Positions 12,438 to 23,800 of a DNA stretch of 64,000 nucleotides are shown piece by piece. The position numbers were made by a program, and so were the translations under genes. The notes beneath the pieces are model-generated. The model saw nothing but the letters and a program-made list of their open reading frames with translations. It did no database searches and had not been told where the DNA came from. Origin of the DNA: Paracentrotus lividus (Eukaryota; Echinodermata; Echinoidea; Camarodonta; Echinidae). Within the stretch, counting starts at the first letter, position 1, and every line of letters starts with the position of its first letter. Location: the NCBI GenBank assembly GCA_940671915.1, contig CALNVZ010000174.1, positions 23,842,299 to 23,906,298 on the forward strand, given 5' to 3'.

Positions 12438-14060
12438 CCCGTCCAGCAACTTTCTTTATGTCTTTCTGGTATGGAGCCCCGACGTTTGCAGCAAATCACT
12501 AAACACTTAAAATGCTGATTGCACATCGCAAAATCGCGACCCCGACACACCACCACCCCCCCGCCCACACCATGCCCCCCCGCCCCCGGACCCCCGACCC
12601 CCCGACCATTCTCTTAAAAGACCTTAGCTCGGCCTCTTTCTTCAACATAGATTCTTTTGTTTAAGAATACAAGAGTATTTAAAGTAGTACACACACATAG
12701 ACAAAAGTAGAAATCCGGAGCCATGTATGCAGGCCCAATTTGCATTGTACATCAAATATATTATAAGATTACTGTTATATTTGATAACTGCTCAGCCAAT
12801 GGAAAAAACATATTAACATAATTTCGGCCAAGTTTGGCCATTATAAAGAAGGTCAAAATTGTATAATTAAGTCTTTATAGAGTAGGTTTGAGTCAGCGTA
12901 TTACATCTATCGAGGGTATTTAGAATTATTTTTCTCCATTTTTAAAAATAATTTTACTTATTTATACTGTTATTGATTCATGTATTTATTTATTTTTATT
13001 TATTATTTTTGTTTGCTTTATTATTCAATTTTGGCGCCCCCTCCCTCTAGCGCGCCAAAAGCGGTCAGCCATACCACGTACGTAGGCCTAACTGCTCGTT
13101 ACTGGAGTCTTAAGTACCCATACTATCAACAGCTTTGAGGGAAGCTGCAATATCAATATTAGCTACCCCCTATTGGCTTTTGGAGGGAGCCAGCAAATTA
13201 CGCTTCATTTCACAGGTTGTCGAACCATATTCACGGGTACCCTATTCAGGTTTTCCCTCTAAGAATGAAAAACTATCCCTTATAAAAAAAAATTTATAAA
13301 AGTTACGTGGGCGTAAATAATGCATATAAAAAAAAAAAATAACATAAAATAAAAAAAAAAAATCCGTATTTCAATGATTTTCGGATTTTCCTCCCTGCCT
13401 AAATAGAAATATTTGGAAATGAGTGCATACGAGGTGTTTGGTTGACACCTGGAGTATATCAGGGACCCGGGTAAAAAGGCCTAAGTGATGAAAATCAAAA
13501 TATGGACGCGCTATAGCCCGGCCCCCCCCCCCTCCCAAATTTGGCTGGCGAAAATGTAGGCCTAATAAATAAAATAATAAGTTCTATTCAATTGTTTTTT
13601 TTTGGCTCGGCTGTTCGTATCCTGAAACACCGATTGGAGTGTAGTAAAATCTGGAATTTAGATTATTGAACCCCTGCATGAATATCTTGTGGAGCTGCGC
13701 AAGTCTATTATGTAAAACTAATTAAAGGGGTCGAAACCACCGTGAGCCCTGTCCCGGGATTTCGCCAATGTCAGGCATATAAGTATGTCATCAGTGTCCC
13801 GCTTTTTTATCATTAACATTGTCCTTTTTATTTACTGGATGAATAGGTCATTGCGAATTATAATTTCTCGTAAGTTCTCGTATTTAGTGGGAGTAGAGAG
13901 GTGATTAAAAGTGTATTATGCCTAAAATTTATCATTAGGCACCTTGTTCCGAACAATCGTTTTGGTGTATGTACTAAGTCCTAGTCCAGTCGGTTTGTAT
14001 TTAGGGGCAGCTTGTCTTCACATGATTCATAATTTAGCTGTGGAGAAAATAGAGAATATT
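12438..14060. other. Non-coding stretch with C-rich and A-rich tracts
   Basis: A C-rich tract lies at 12540-12605 and a C run at about 13520-13536 next to CTCCCAAATTTGGCTGG, probably a degraded transposon. A runs occur at 13285-13365. No exon is supported. Confidence 0.4.
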
Positions 14061-14123
14061 AAGTAAAAATAACTGAAAAACAGAGCGATCGCCGCCTCCC
14101 AGTGCACGCCCCCTTTTCCCAAA

Positions 14124-14198
14124 ATGGCGACGGATGTAAACAAAGTAATTTCAAATAAGCACACGATTCCGGGTTTTGACCGACCGTGCGGGTCAAAG
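14124..14198 (+). CDS. Candidate first coding exon, unrecognised protein
   Basis: ATG at 14124 sits in a strong start context (AAAATGGCG, also a YY1-like ATGGCG motif). An in-frame TAA lies upstream at 14070-14072. The frame reads MATDVNKVISNKHTIPG and continues to 25 codons, ending exactly at a consensus donor AAG|GTAAGC at 14199 in phase 0. The preceding 40 bases are GC/CpG-rich, as expected for a promoter-proximal exon. A possible continuation starts at 14487 after an ATTACAG acceptor and stays open for 24 codons to a TAA; that second exon is weak. No family is recognised. The surrounding 12.4-26.5 kb may be misplaced in the assembly. Confidence 0.45.
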
Positions 14199-14199
14199 G

Positions 14200-15250
14200 T
14201 AAGCCAGAGAATCTCGAGTCAGATCTATATCTACCCGATCGACCGAAAAAAACTGGCTCTCGGCTTCAATTAAGACTTTGAAAAGAACATTGCATTTCTC
14301 TTTGAAAAGAAATTATACAAATAGGAAGTTATTACATCAGTATTATAGAACGTATAATTTTAAAGATGTTTCACCGCTTTGTTACTATAAATGTTACTAA
14401 TTTTTAATCTTTCAAGCATTCGGCTTTCTAGATCGAACTACACATTGTCAAAGCCATGCACAAGCCTTCGATCGAAGTCATTACAGGCACAGCACAGCCC
14501 AACAACAGTCAACACAGGCAACACAAAAACAAAAGTAAAAAATGGGTCCACTAGCTACTAAACGAGGTAGCATGGGTGCAGGCTCTACTGAAGCAACAAC
14601 AATATCAATGCAAGTACAAAAATGTAAATGTTTTAAATGAAATAGATGTGAAATGATGTGCTATATATACTTTTGTTAAGTAACGGCCGCCACATGACAT
14701 CACATAGATCTAATTAGATCTAACGTTAGATCTAACTAAGCGTTAATAGATTCTAGAAATTTTTACTCCGTAATTTATGCACGACGCTCAAATGATCACG
14801 TTAGGCATATGAGATACACTTAGTGACCATTGTTGCCTATCCAGATGAACAATAGTCACGATAAAATGGAGATTCGTCATTGATTTTTCGGTTAAGTCCT
14901 CATTTCTTTATAATTATACTTTCTCAACTCCGACAGTGCAGGTCTTTATCGGGAACAGCTGAATCGCCGTTGTTCAGTTACGGTCAACGCATCAGTCATC
15001 GCATCCAGGGAGCAGAGCTCAAAGCGATAACTAATCAGAGCACCCAACAATCAAAATGCATGTCCTCTGGTCTGTACGAACGAAACTTGTAGCATTTTCG
15101 ATGTGGCCGTTCCAATGTTTTAATTCTAACGGAAGTGGCTAACACACTTCCTTAAAGGTTAGAGTGTCATCCTTTGTTTTCACAAATTTCGAAAAAACTA
15201 TGCAACTTGCAATTAAATTAGGATGTAACACATATGCGTGCAAACCTACA
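14200..15250. other. Mostly non-coding, weak possible second exon
   Basis: 14487-14561 is an open frame in phase with the exon ending at 14198, Thr-rich, ending in TAA. An alternative ATG in another frame starts at about 14542. GATCT-rich short repeats occur at 14705-14735. Nothing else is supported. Confidence 0.25.
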
Positions 15251-15252
15251 TT

Positions 15253-15452
15253 AGATATGAAATAATGAGCAAAAAAATGGGCGGGTAGGTACCATCGGGA
15301 TCGTCGAACCAGAGACCTCCTGGGATCAGTCAAAGGCCGCTTACCTACTGAGCTATAGTAAGGCAGCCCCCCCGCCACCGCGAGGGTTGTCCCTAATTAC
15401 CCGTTAAATTCTTCAATGCTCGAGTGGTCAGAAGCTATGAAACCTGGCATAA
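15253..15452 (-). repeat. tRNA-derived SINE head, inverted copy 1
   Basis: Read on the minus strand it contains an A-box-like TAGCTCAGTAGGTAAGC and a B-box-like GGTTCGACGATCCC, followed by a TTTGCTCATTATTTCATAT tail. The D-arm and T-arm motifs are tRNA-like but the acceptor ends do not pair, so it is a tRNA-derived repeat and not a tRNA gene. It is the left arm of a palindrome whose centre is at about 15453. Confidence 0.75.
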
Positions 15453-15453
15453 A

Positions 15454-15740
15454 CCCGAAGGATTTTTATGCCAGGTTCTTATTAGCTTCTGACACCTCGA
15501 GCATTAAGGGTTAACGGGTATTAGGGACAACCCCTACCGGGGCGTTACTATAGCTCAGTAGGTTAGAGCGGCCTGACTAGTATCCAGGAGGTCTTGTATC
15601 GAATCCCGGATGGTACCCCATTTTCTTTGCTCATTTTTTCATATTATATATTTTTCTGGTCAGGGTTCCCAAATTTTCAAAATTATAATAAAAAAGTGCA
15701 TCACTTCACCGTGATCCCCGCATTTACTCCCAAGTTGATT
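15454..15740 (+). repeat. tRNA-derived SINE head, copy 2
   Basis: A box TAGCTCAGTAGGTTAGAGCG at 15551-15570 and B-box-like GTATCGAATCCCGG at about 15596-15609. An upstream block (CTTCTGACACCTCGAGCATT and GTTAACGGGTATTAGGGACA) mirrors copy 1, and the downstream tail GGTACCCCATTTTC is shared with copy 3. It is inverted relative to copy 1 with only a few bases between the arms. Confidence 0.75.
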
Positions 15741-16000
15741 TCTATCCTTCGGGTTTAGCCGGTTTTCTAAGCTTCTGACCACTCGAGCATTGAAGAGTTA
15801 ACGGCCTATTAGGGACAAACCCCTACCGGGCTTACTATCTAGCTCAGTAGGTACTAGATGCGCAAGCTGAACTAGTCATCCAGGAAGCTGTCTCTGTTCG
15901 AAATCCCGATGGTACCCCATTTTCTCTTTTGCTCATTTTGTCTAATTATATATATTCTGATCAGTTCCCAAAATTATTCACATAACTACGATTAGAACGG
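15741..16000 (+). repeat. tRNA-derived SINE head, copy 3 (direct repeat of copy 2)
   Basis: It repeats the copy 2 block in the same order about 290 bp downstream, from GCTTCTGACCACTCGAGCAT through the A box (15839-15860) and B box (about 15889-15907) to the CATTTTCTCTTTTGCTCATT tail. It carries several small insertions relative to copy 2. Confidence 0.7.
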
Positions 16001-16609
16001 AGATTTCCGAAGCATTCTGCAGCCATCGGACGGGCTACCGATTCCCAATTTTGAAAAGCGATTATGTATTTTAATGATTCATTTATAACAATAATATTGA
16101 TTTTACACTGCACCTGATCTATATAATCATGAAATCTCTCTATTGAGTGATTAGTTAGAGGTACGAGAACATTTCAAAATTGATTGAAATTCTTGAAGTC
16201 TATTTAATATCCTCCTTTCAACCACATTGCTAGCATGAGGTAGAACGGTTTCGAGTGTGCAACCAGCTAAATATACGTTGAACGACGCTGACGGCCTCTG
16301 CTAGATCCTAAACAGAAGTACTTTAAATCGCTTAAAGAGGACAGAACCTATTCAATAAAGCAATTAAATATTACGCATAATTTTTTGTTATTGAACTATC
16401 TTTGTATAATGGGGACAATGCTTTGTTTACGAATAGGTAAACAGGATTGACCTCCCAGCATCGAAAAACCGCGGAACTCAAATTGAAACTCATTACGGGA
16501 CTAGCTTTCTCCAGGCCCACAGCATGATTTTTTTTTATGAATAGATTTTATCACGAGTAGTTCCCATGAACCAATATTGTAACTTAGATAGATTTTGGGA
16601 GGGTTTTTT
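16001..16609. other. Non-coding stretch, nothing recognised
   Basis: No supported exon, repeat end or RNA gene. Confidence 0.4.
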
Positions 16610-17090
16610 TGGGGCCCATCATAAAGGTCATCAAGTATAAGCCATATGGAGGGTAACATTCATTACGTTAAATCGGGCGGTTTCTCCATTCCCCCCCCCC
16701 CAATTTTTTTTTAAATTTTTTTTTTTATGGGGGGGGGGGGGAGGATTAAAATTTTTTTTTTGCCCATCATTAATTATAAATCGAGCTGGTCTTCAATTTC
16801 CACCTTTATTTCTTTCTCTGTTTTTTTTTTTTTTCTTTTCTTTTTTTTTTGGACGGGGGTATTGGTTGTAAATTTTTATTTGGCCTTTGTGCCATCAGGT
16901 ATTGGCTAGAAGTAAAATCTGGTCGGTTGCCCAATGTTTTTCCTCTTTTTTTTTCATGTCCCGTTTTTGTTCTTTTTCAATTTTTTTATCTAGGTGTTTT
17001 TTTTTATTTATTTTTTTTTTATTTTGCCATCATAAATCTTAAATCGAGCCAATTCGCCCATTGTTTTTTTTTTTTTTTTTTTTTTTCAGG
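16610..17090. repeat. Degenerate array of a short unit separated by T/C/G runs
   Basis: A block of the form GCC(C)ATCA...AAATCGxGCxGGT recurs at about 16614, 16762, 16891 and 17027, separated by long T runs and by C and G runs (about 16690-16742). The copies are diverged and the spacing varies between about 130 and 150 bp. It may be a chain of degraded retroposed copies or a slipped tandem array. Confidence 0.45.
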
Positions 17091-17335
17091 GCAGGAGGGC
17101 AGGGGGGGGGAGAGGCGGGCGTGGCGGGGCACCCTGGATACGTGCCCCCGAACATCCATTCCGCAAAGTGGTTTCGCCCCCAGACCGTGTACAAAGTCCA
17201 TCCGGTTGCAGAAAAAAAGGCTAACAAAAAAGAGATAGAGAAGAGGGGGGAGGTGGGGGGGAGAGAGGGAGAAGGAAAAGGATTAACGACAGGAGAAAAA
17301 TTGAAACTTCCTGAGATGGGGGGTGGAGGTAAATA
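17091..17335. other. G-rich low-complexity tract with transposon-end-like motif
   Basis: Poly-T is followed by a G/A-rich stretch. CACCCTGGATACGTGCCCC at about 17130 resembles a hAT-like element end, but no partner was found. Confidence 0.3.
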
Positions 17336-17700
17336 GAAAAACTGTGCAGATCAATTTATCAAACAAATCTCGTATTAGAAGCAAATAAATTTCATTGCTT
17401 GTTTTATCGCGACATGAGTTGATAAAATTAAGACGGCCTATATACGAGACTAATGCTCTCAAAAGAAAAATTCTCTTTCTGCAGATTCCCACGGAGAGCA
17501 GTCCACGCAAAGCGGTGAGGTTTTCCACCAGTTATTTATTATATCTATCATTGATTTTAGAGCTAAAAAAAATAGCATATAATGTATCATATATAGGCTA
17601 AACTATCATTTCCGGTACCGCATATTTAATTGTATAAATGTGTGTATATAAAAAAAGGCAGAGAAATCGTGCGTTCAACTGGAGTGAGCTTTCCGCCGTA
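17336..17700. other. Non-coding stretch, nothing recognised
   Basis: AT-rich with short frames only. Confidence 0.4.
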
Positions 17701-17717
17701 TACAACCTACTCCGCAG

Positions 17718-18047
17718 GTGCAAAAGGTTCACTTAATAGTTGGACCGATGCATAAGTGTAAGTGGATTGTAACCCAGCATATACTGTCTATTCAATCTTA
17801 TGTCATAGGATGCCTAGCTATCAGTAATATGAAACGAAAATCTGACTACCAATCTAGACCAGCTCATCCAATTCAACACCGTGGATATTTACAGTGCGTG
17901 TGGCAGGCACGGCCACCACGCCGAGCAATATACCAACGGCGCAAATCAGGCGTGCATTATTCTCTGCCGCTAACGGTCAAACGGTTGCGCCACACGAGTT
18001 TACTGGTTATCATTTTCGAGGTTCGAAAAATAGGAATTACATTTTGA
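17718..18047 (+). CDS. 109-codon open frame, possible exon
   Basis: An open frame follows a possible acceptor (CTACTCCGCAG) at 17717; it lacks an ATG at its start, so it could only be an internal or terminal exon. It begins QKVHLIVGPMHKCKWIV after the first codon, is basic, and ends at a TGA. A GTGTAAGT donor-like site lies near 17756. No domain is recognised. Codon use is not distinctive and a chance frame is possible. Confidence 0.18.
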   Translation: MQKVHLIVGPMHKCKWIVTQHILSIQSYVIGCLAISNMKRKSDYQSRPAHPIQHRGYLQCVWQARPPRRAIYQRRKSGVHYSLPLTVKRLRHTSLLVIIFEVRKIGITF

Positions 18048-18196
18048 TAATCGCAATATAATGACAAACCATACACATTTGGTCCTTAATCATTGTTGTG
18101 GAAATATTAGTCAGTGATATACTACTATATCCTCTAAAAACCTAGAGAAATGTAATATTTTTGCCTGCAAAAGGCTGACACATACCCTTTAAATAT

Positions 18197-18332
18197 TTTT
18201 TTTTTTTTTTTTTTTTTGTGTGGTATGGCATCTGGCCTGATAGCGCAATAGAAAATGGGGCATATGGAAGATCCCTTCCACCCGATGCATCCATCCAGAC
18301 CACAAAACCACTCTCCATACACACAAAACATA
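18197..18332 (-). mobile_element. SINE-like retroposed unit with A tail, copy 1
   Basis: On the minus strand a unit of about 110 bp ends in a run of about 21 A (T run 18197-18217 on plus). Its body is similar to the neighbouring unit at 18380-18490: both share GCAATAGA and GGAAGATCCCT or GGAGATCCCT blocks in the same order. Confidence 0.45.
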
Positions 18333-18364
18333 CATGTGAAGTGATGTGGGTTTCAGGATATGCT

Positions 18365-18490
18365 CTATATTCTTTCTTTCTTTTCTTTTTGTATAGGATG
18401 GATCTGCCTGAGGCAATAGAGGATGGAAGGATTATGGAGATCCCTGCCACCTGATACTCCTCCATACACAACACTCTCTACCACACAGAA
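18365..18490 (-). mobile_element. SINE-like retroposed unit with A-rich tail, copy 2
   Basis: Second diverged copy of the unit at 18197-18332, ending on the minus strand in an A/G-rich tail (18366-18392 as T/C on plus). The same T/C run followed by TAG would also look like a strong plus-strand splice acceptor at about 18398, so an exon duplication is an alternative reading. Confidence 0.4.
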
Positions 18491-18860
18491 GGCTTTTGAG
18501 TGCTCAATGTTTTCAAGAAAGTGAGTATAAAAAACTAATTAGTTCTTAAAGATCAGAAATACAATTTCTTTCATTTTATAAATTTTTTTTTGAACTTCCT
18601 TGTTGTATCTCGTTGTAATATTCTTTTTTTAAAATTGTATTGTTACCATCGGTTTTTGTTGTTATGTAGTTATGCAAAGTAGCCACATCATGTATTAAAG
18701 ACGAGTTACTGTAGTTAAAAAAGATTGTAATTGTATAGCGAGAATTTAAATAAAAAGAATCCACTGGAAACGATTGCGCTCTTCAAATCGCTCCACAGTC
18801 ATTAATACGACCCCCCCACCCCCCAAAAAAAAAAAAAAAAAAACAACAGTTAATGTATCA
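18491..18860. other. AT-rich stretch ending in a C-to-A run
   Basis: No exon supported. 18811-18842 is a C-rich run directly followed by an A run. Confidence 0.4.
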
Positions 18861-19052
18861 CATTCACAGTATTTTAAGGAGTGCATGGTCATAATAGGCC
18901 GGCATCCCTGAGCTCTCGAAGATTTCATTCAAGCGAATAAGCGCACACGGAATAACTGACCCATAGGGAGGTTGGGATGTACCCTGGTGCCTGGCACAAA
19001 CAATGAATTGCGTGCCGGGTCTAAGCTGTGGCCTTCCCGCCAAATCACACAT
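18861..19052 (-). CDS. 62-codon open frame in a GC-richer patch, doubtful
   Basis: Minus-strand frame beginning MCDLAGRPQLRPGTQFIVC, with balanced composition, ending at TGA. Another minus-strand frame overlaps it. The patch 18900-19110 is clearly GC-richer than its surroundings. No acceptor with a good pyrimidine tract is placed at its start. A transposon or UTR fragment is equally possible. Confidence 0.15.
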
Positions 19053-20400
19053 TTGTGACGGTCACACCGGAAGTTACTTTTGAGACAAATGTACAGGGAG
19101 GCACTTGACACTATCACACAAAACGTATCCCCAACATATTTTTGGGCTTGTCATTTTTCATAAATTTCTTTTTCTTGAGTTTGATTAACCGATAGTATAC
19201 ATGCACCACAATGAGCTTTTCCTGGCATTTTTCGTCCCTGAGATCGATGATAGCGACTAGTTAACATCGCGAGAGCCACGATGTCGTCGATTTGCGACCC
19301 AATTGTCTGTTTTTTACCGTTTCTCGGATGTCAAATTTCTGAAGTTTTGTTTAGATTGTTTTAAAAATAATTCAATTGCTCTGAAACTTTGCCAACGTTC
19401 TAAAGCAAGTCCGTCCGCTTTCGGGACAATATTTGGTTTTATAAAAAAATGTTATATGTATTTTTTTCCTATTTTGGAGCCATGTTAAGTAAACATGGTT
19501 TTAAGGAAAATACGGTGGTCAAAATAATTGAAAAGAGAAGACTTTTGAGAAGAGTAAAGTATTTCCGATTCAGCCATATCCTCATAATAATACCCTCACC
19601 ACGTCTTTGTAATGAAGGGAATTAAATAACCGATACTCATTATAATCTCACAAACATTATCATTATCCCCTGATGCCTACAACTATGTCTATCATCCCGA
19701 CTATCTTAATGGAATTCCCCACACCTCACCTCACCCCTAACCCACACCACCACCATCGCAAGCGTATACCACACATCTACGCACCACACCCTCAGCACAC
19801 GCTATCACAGCAACACCACGACGCAATGGACGCACTCCTCTGTGCGACCCTCTCTCTCTCTCTCTGCCTTTTACGCGTCTCTAAATACTTAATTTTGCGG
19901 TTTTATAATTCCTCATGACTTTAACCCCCTCTGCTTTGGTCACAAATTTCTCCGGTCCCCTTCCAAAATTCTCCTGGGTCTCTTTATCTTCCTCTCTCTC
20001 TCCACCTCTCTGTCTCTGTTTCTCCTTCTCTTTATCTCTCTCCTATCTCTCTGTCCCGTTACACTTCTCTATTACCACACTCTGCTACTTCTATCCTCCT
20101 GCTCTCCCTCCCCCTGTTTGTTTTCTCTCGAATCAAGTTCACTTTGCGGTCTGTATAATTATATTTTCATGCAAATTAATGTATACAGTTTCAAAGGAAA
20201 ATTTAAAATGTTGTCTGCCTTTAATTCAAATGAGATAGATCAGATATATTTTGCAGTATTGCCATTAAACATAGTGAGTTGTGCGGTTCTTCTTTTTTTG
20301 TATTTCTCAGGAGGGGGGGTTGTTGAAATTTTCATATTATTTGGATTAGATCCTGTTTAACAGGTATTGACATAGAGTGTAAATCCACAATAGAGAAAAT
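19053..20400. other. Non-coding stretch with CT-rich low complexity
   Basis: CA- and CT-rich low-complexity sequence at 19680-20115, including (TC)n at 19852-19866 and CTCTCT-rich sequence at 19990-20060. A strong acceptor-like TTTCTCAG at about 20311 is followed by only a short frame. No exon is supported. Confidence 0.4.
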
Positions 20401-20899
20401 AAATAAATGTCCGTCGAGTGCAGATTATGACATTGTAGCTTACAGCATAACCCCTGCGAATTTCACCAGGCGCTTTCACATACCAATAATGTGCGGTTCA
20501 TATATAGTTTAATAACAAAACAATATTCTCTCCATCGGTCCATAATCATCCATTCCTATAATAATGAATCTAATACACATATCAGGTGGAAGAAAGTTAG
20601 ATCAGGTCAAAACCTGTTAATTCCAGATATCTCTAGGTAGTGTCATCTCAATCTGATCCAACTGCTAACAACTACTTTTCTAGAGTTGGAAATGAAACTG
20701 CGAATTGCACTAGCAAGAATGCTTGTCAATTCTAAACAACATAGCAGAACACTGACAGCCAAATAAGAACTTCAATCACTAAAGCACAAGAGAGCACTGA
20801 GAACGACAAGAAGCATCTCACATCAGTGTCTCACTGGAGTCTGCGTGTAGGAGTTTGCTTGGCCGTTCTGGGTATATAGCCACTGGATCGAGAGAGCGA

Positions 20900-23800
20900 T
20901 AACAAGGTGGGAGAATAAAGCACCGCTCAGAAGAAAGTGCACGGATGACAATAGCCCTCGCTGAGAGTGCATCCGTCGTTTGTCGAGACTCCAGATTACG
21001 TTATAATAGAGTGAGAGAGAGTGCGAGAGAGAGTGGAGGTAGAGGAATACTGGTTAAAGCATTGTTGTCATGCTAATGAGGATGGCGAGAAGTAGTAGTT
21101 TAGCCAAACAGAGCTGAGATGAACACGTGTGAAGGATCATTGCACGTGCATGGTATACAACCAATCAGGAGGACGAGAAGGAACACAAGTAGATTCTCGT
21201 TGGAGGATCCAAAGAGTTTGTAAAGATGGGCGACATCTGACTAGTGGCCGTGAATAAGCATGTTGCGGCCATCAGATAGTGTAGCTGAAGGGAAAGTATC
21301 GGCGAAACGCTCAAAAAGGGAATTAAACAACCCCGGCTATCAGACCCGCCAAGGGCCATCTCAGACGCGGATTGCTTCTAAGCGAAGATATTTGTGCTCT
21401 CTCAGATGCTCGGATATTATAATTGTCTGGCGCAACTGTAAGAGAGGGCGAGACAGCCGATAAATATAGTAAGTTATAGTTATTACGCCGCGCGATAGTC
21501 CTCGCGAAGACACTGAACGTAATTTGTGGAAGATGTATATCTATTACATCCGCTTCTGAGGCTGGGCTCTCTAGAGCCTGCCCTCACAATTAGGCAGACA
21601 AGCAGCGAAGAAGGCACACTGTAAAAAAATATTATTATATAAGATTATTCGGCCCAACTAACCAGTGAGAACGACCTACATTCATATGACAAGCTACGAA
21701 CTTCACCTCAAGTGAGATATGACTAACAGCGTTCATCTCTGAAACACCAGAGTTATTTCCACATACAGTGGCCTCCAGAAACAAATAGCGAGTGCTCGGC
21801 CAAAAAAGATGTGGCGATATCGCACATTATCTTTTATCACACTCAGAGCTCTATTCGCTGAGGTAGCGATCTAGAAAGTACATAATGAAACTATGCTCGA
21901 CATAGCTCACGAATAAAGATTGAATTTTTCACTGATGGGTGCTGCACTACAGCGTGGCGTCGATCATGAATTACTGGAAGCCACATCGTCTTTTTAATGT
22001 GCGAGGGAGTGGATGATCTGGTTTAAAATCATCCATTTTTCTGGGAATATCATAGAACGAGCGCTGTTCCTATATCACAGAACGACAGGCGTGGAAATCC
22101 ATCGAGAGAGTATTATAAACGGGGGCTTACGCGCTCTACATAACGACTTAGTACTTCTCTTATACGTGTTCGGATAGAGCGAAGCGTCAAAGAATTCGAA
22201 CAGTCCGAAACACAGCCGTGTCAAAACACATGCAAAAGGTCGGAATATGATATGTGAGCTGAAGCAATGGCGTTATATCTCGCCCAACCATACATACGTC
22301 GTTAAAGGCGAGTGATGAGAGATGTATTAACCCAAGGAGTTGTTGTGGTAACACTAGCTGAACTCTCCTCTGAGGTTCTATTTAGCCCACCTCCCGTCGT
22401 ATATCAATCTATGAAAATGCGGTGGTCAGATCATGACAGTGACTTACCACCTACGTACACTGGCCATTCATGACAAGTTGAGAGCATTCAACTGAAAGCA
22501 TATATGAGCTCTCTGAAGCATTACGATACTCGACGGTGTCATAATTACACAATCAATTGATGCCTACAAAGGTTACTTGCCTATTCATTATCAATTGATC
22601 ATGTTTCAGCATAATAGAAAGTCCTCTTTAATTTCTGAAAATTATATGAGAGACACAGACTCTCTGCTATGCAATAATTCGAAGTGAGTAAAGAGTCTCT
22701 CGTATGAAACATTACAAAGACAATCTAAACATCTTTACAACAACTTCGTGATAGGTTATCAGACAATAATATAAAGTATGCGTATTATTCATGATGAGAT
22801 GAAGATTCTCTAACATATTAATCTCAGCCCTGAATACCCTCCATTGATATCAGAACACGGCCACTATACGGATATGTATGAAGCAATGTTGAACACTAGA
22901 CAACATTGCAATGGAGATAATCTAGTAACGCCAGCTTCCATTAGACAATAACTAACTTTAGGACTCAGTCATCAAATAGAGCCGCTAGTTACCTGATAAA
23001 TATCAGTTTGATATATGAACTTGTGACTATGCATAAGTATCGATTAAGAAATTATAATATATGCATCAAGAGTAAGAAGGTAGTGCCAAATATAGGTTTT
23101 TCCCCTCAAGTACACGTCATATGACAATGATTGTCGACATTGAACACATATTAAGCTGGCATGAAGAGTTCACAATTTCTGTATAAATATTCTCAAGTAA
23201 GGGTACTTGCTCAGTCCTAGATGATGTTGTACAGGATGGACGAAGACAATATATTGTTAAAACACAAGAAGAGATTATCAACGATAACATAAGATTGCTC
23301 TATCAAATGACCATATATAAGACTAAGTTTCTCAGTACCCTATTACCACTTTCCCAAGAGCGCGATTTGACCACGTGAGCATTGCTTTGGCCTCAAGCCA
23401 GTCACCCTAGTGTCCGTTGGTGCTGGACGTATATGATAAGTGAGTATCTCGATTTTTTATAACTTGCGTCACTGTTCACTCATATATATAGATAGAACTC
23501 CAGTCATAGCTTCCCCTCTTTGCCTCAGACTTTTATGGAAAAATTCACAGAACGATGATCTCAATTTATAGACGAGTTATATACGTGTAGATGCGTAACG
23601 AGTCACCAGTTCCTGACCAAGGACCCCATGTTTATCTGTGGACATTAAATTAATTAGTATAGTAGAACGTAGAACCTCTAATGCTATGACAATAATTTCA
23701 TTGATGCAGAGAACAAAGAATACTCGAGTGTACTCTCCAGACGACATTGTGAACGAAGTAACCATATACAAAAAAATATACGAAATGACTAATAATATAT

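Noticed and set aside
15545..15620. Functional tRNA gene
   Set aside because: A- and B-box-like motifs and a D-arm are present, but the acceptor ends do not pair and the unit is repeated with a shared non-tRNA tail, so it is a SINE head.
16727..17336. Several overlapping frames rich in Phe or Lys
   Set aside because: They arise from T, A and G homopolymers.
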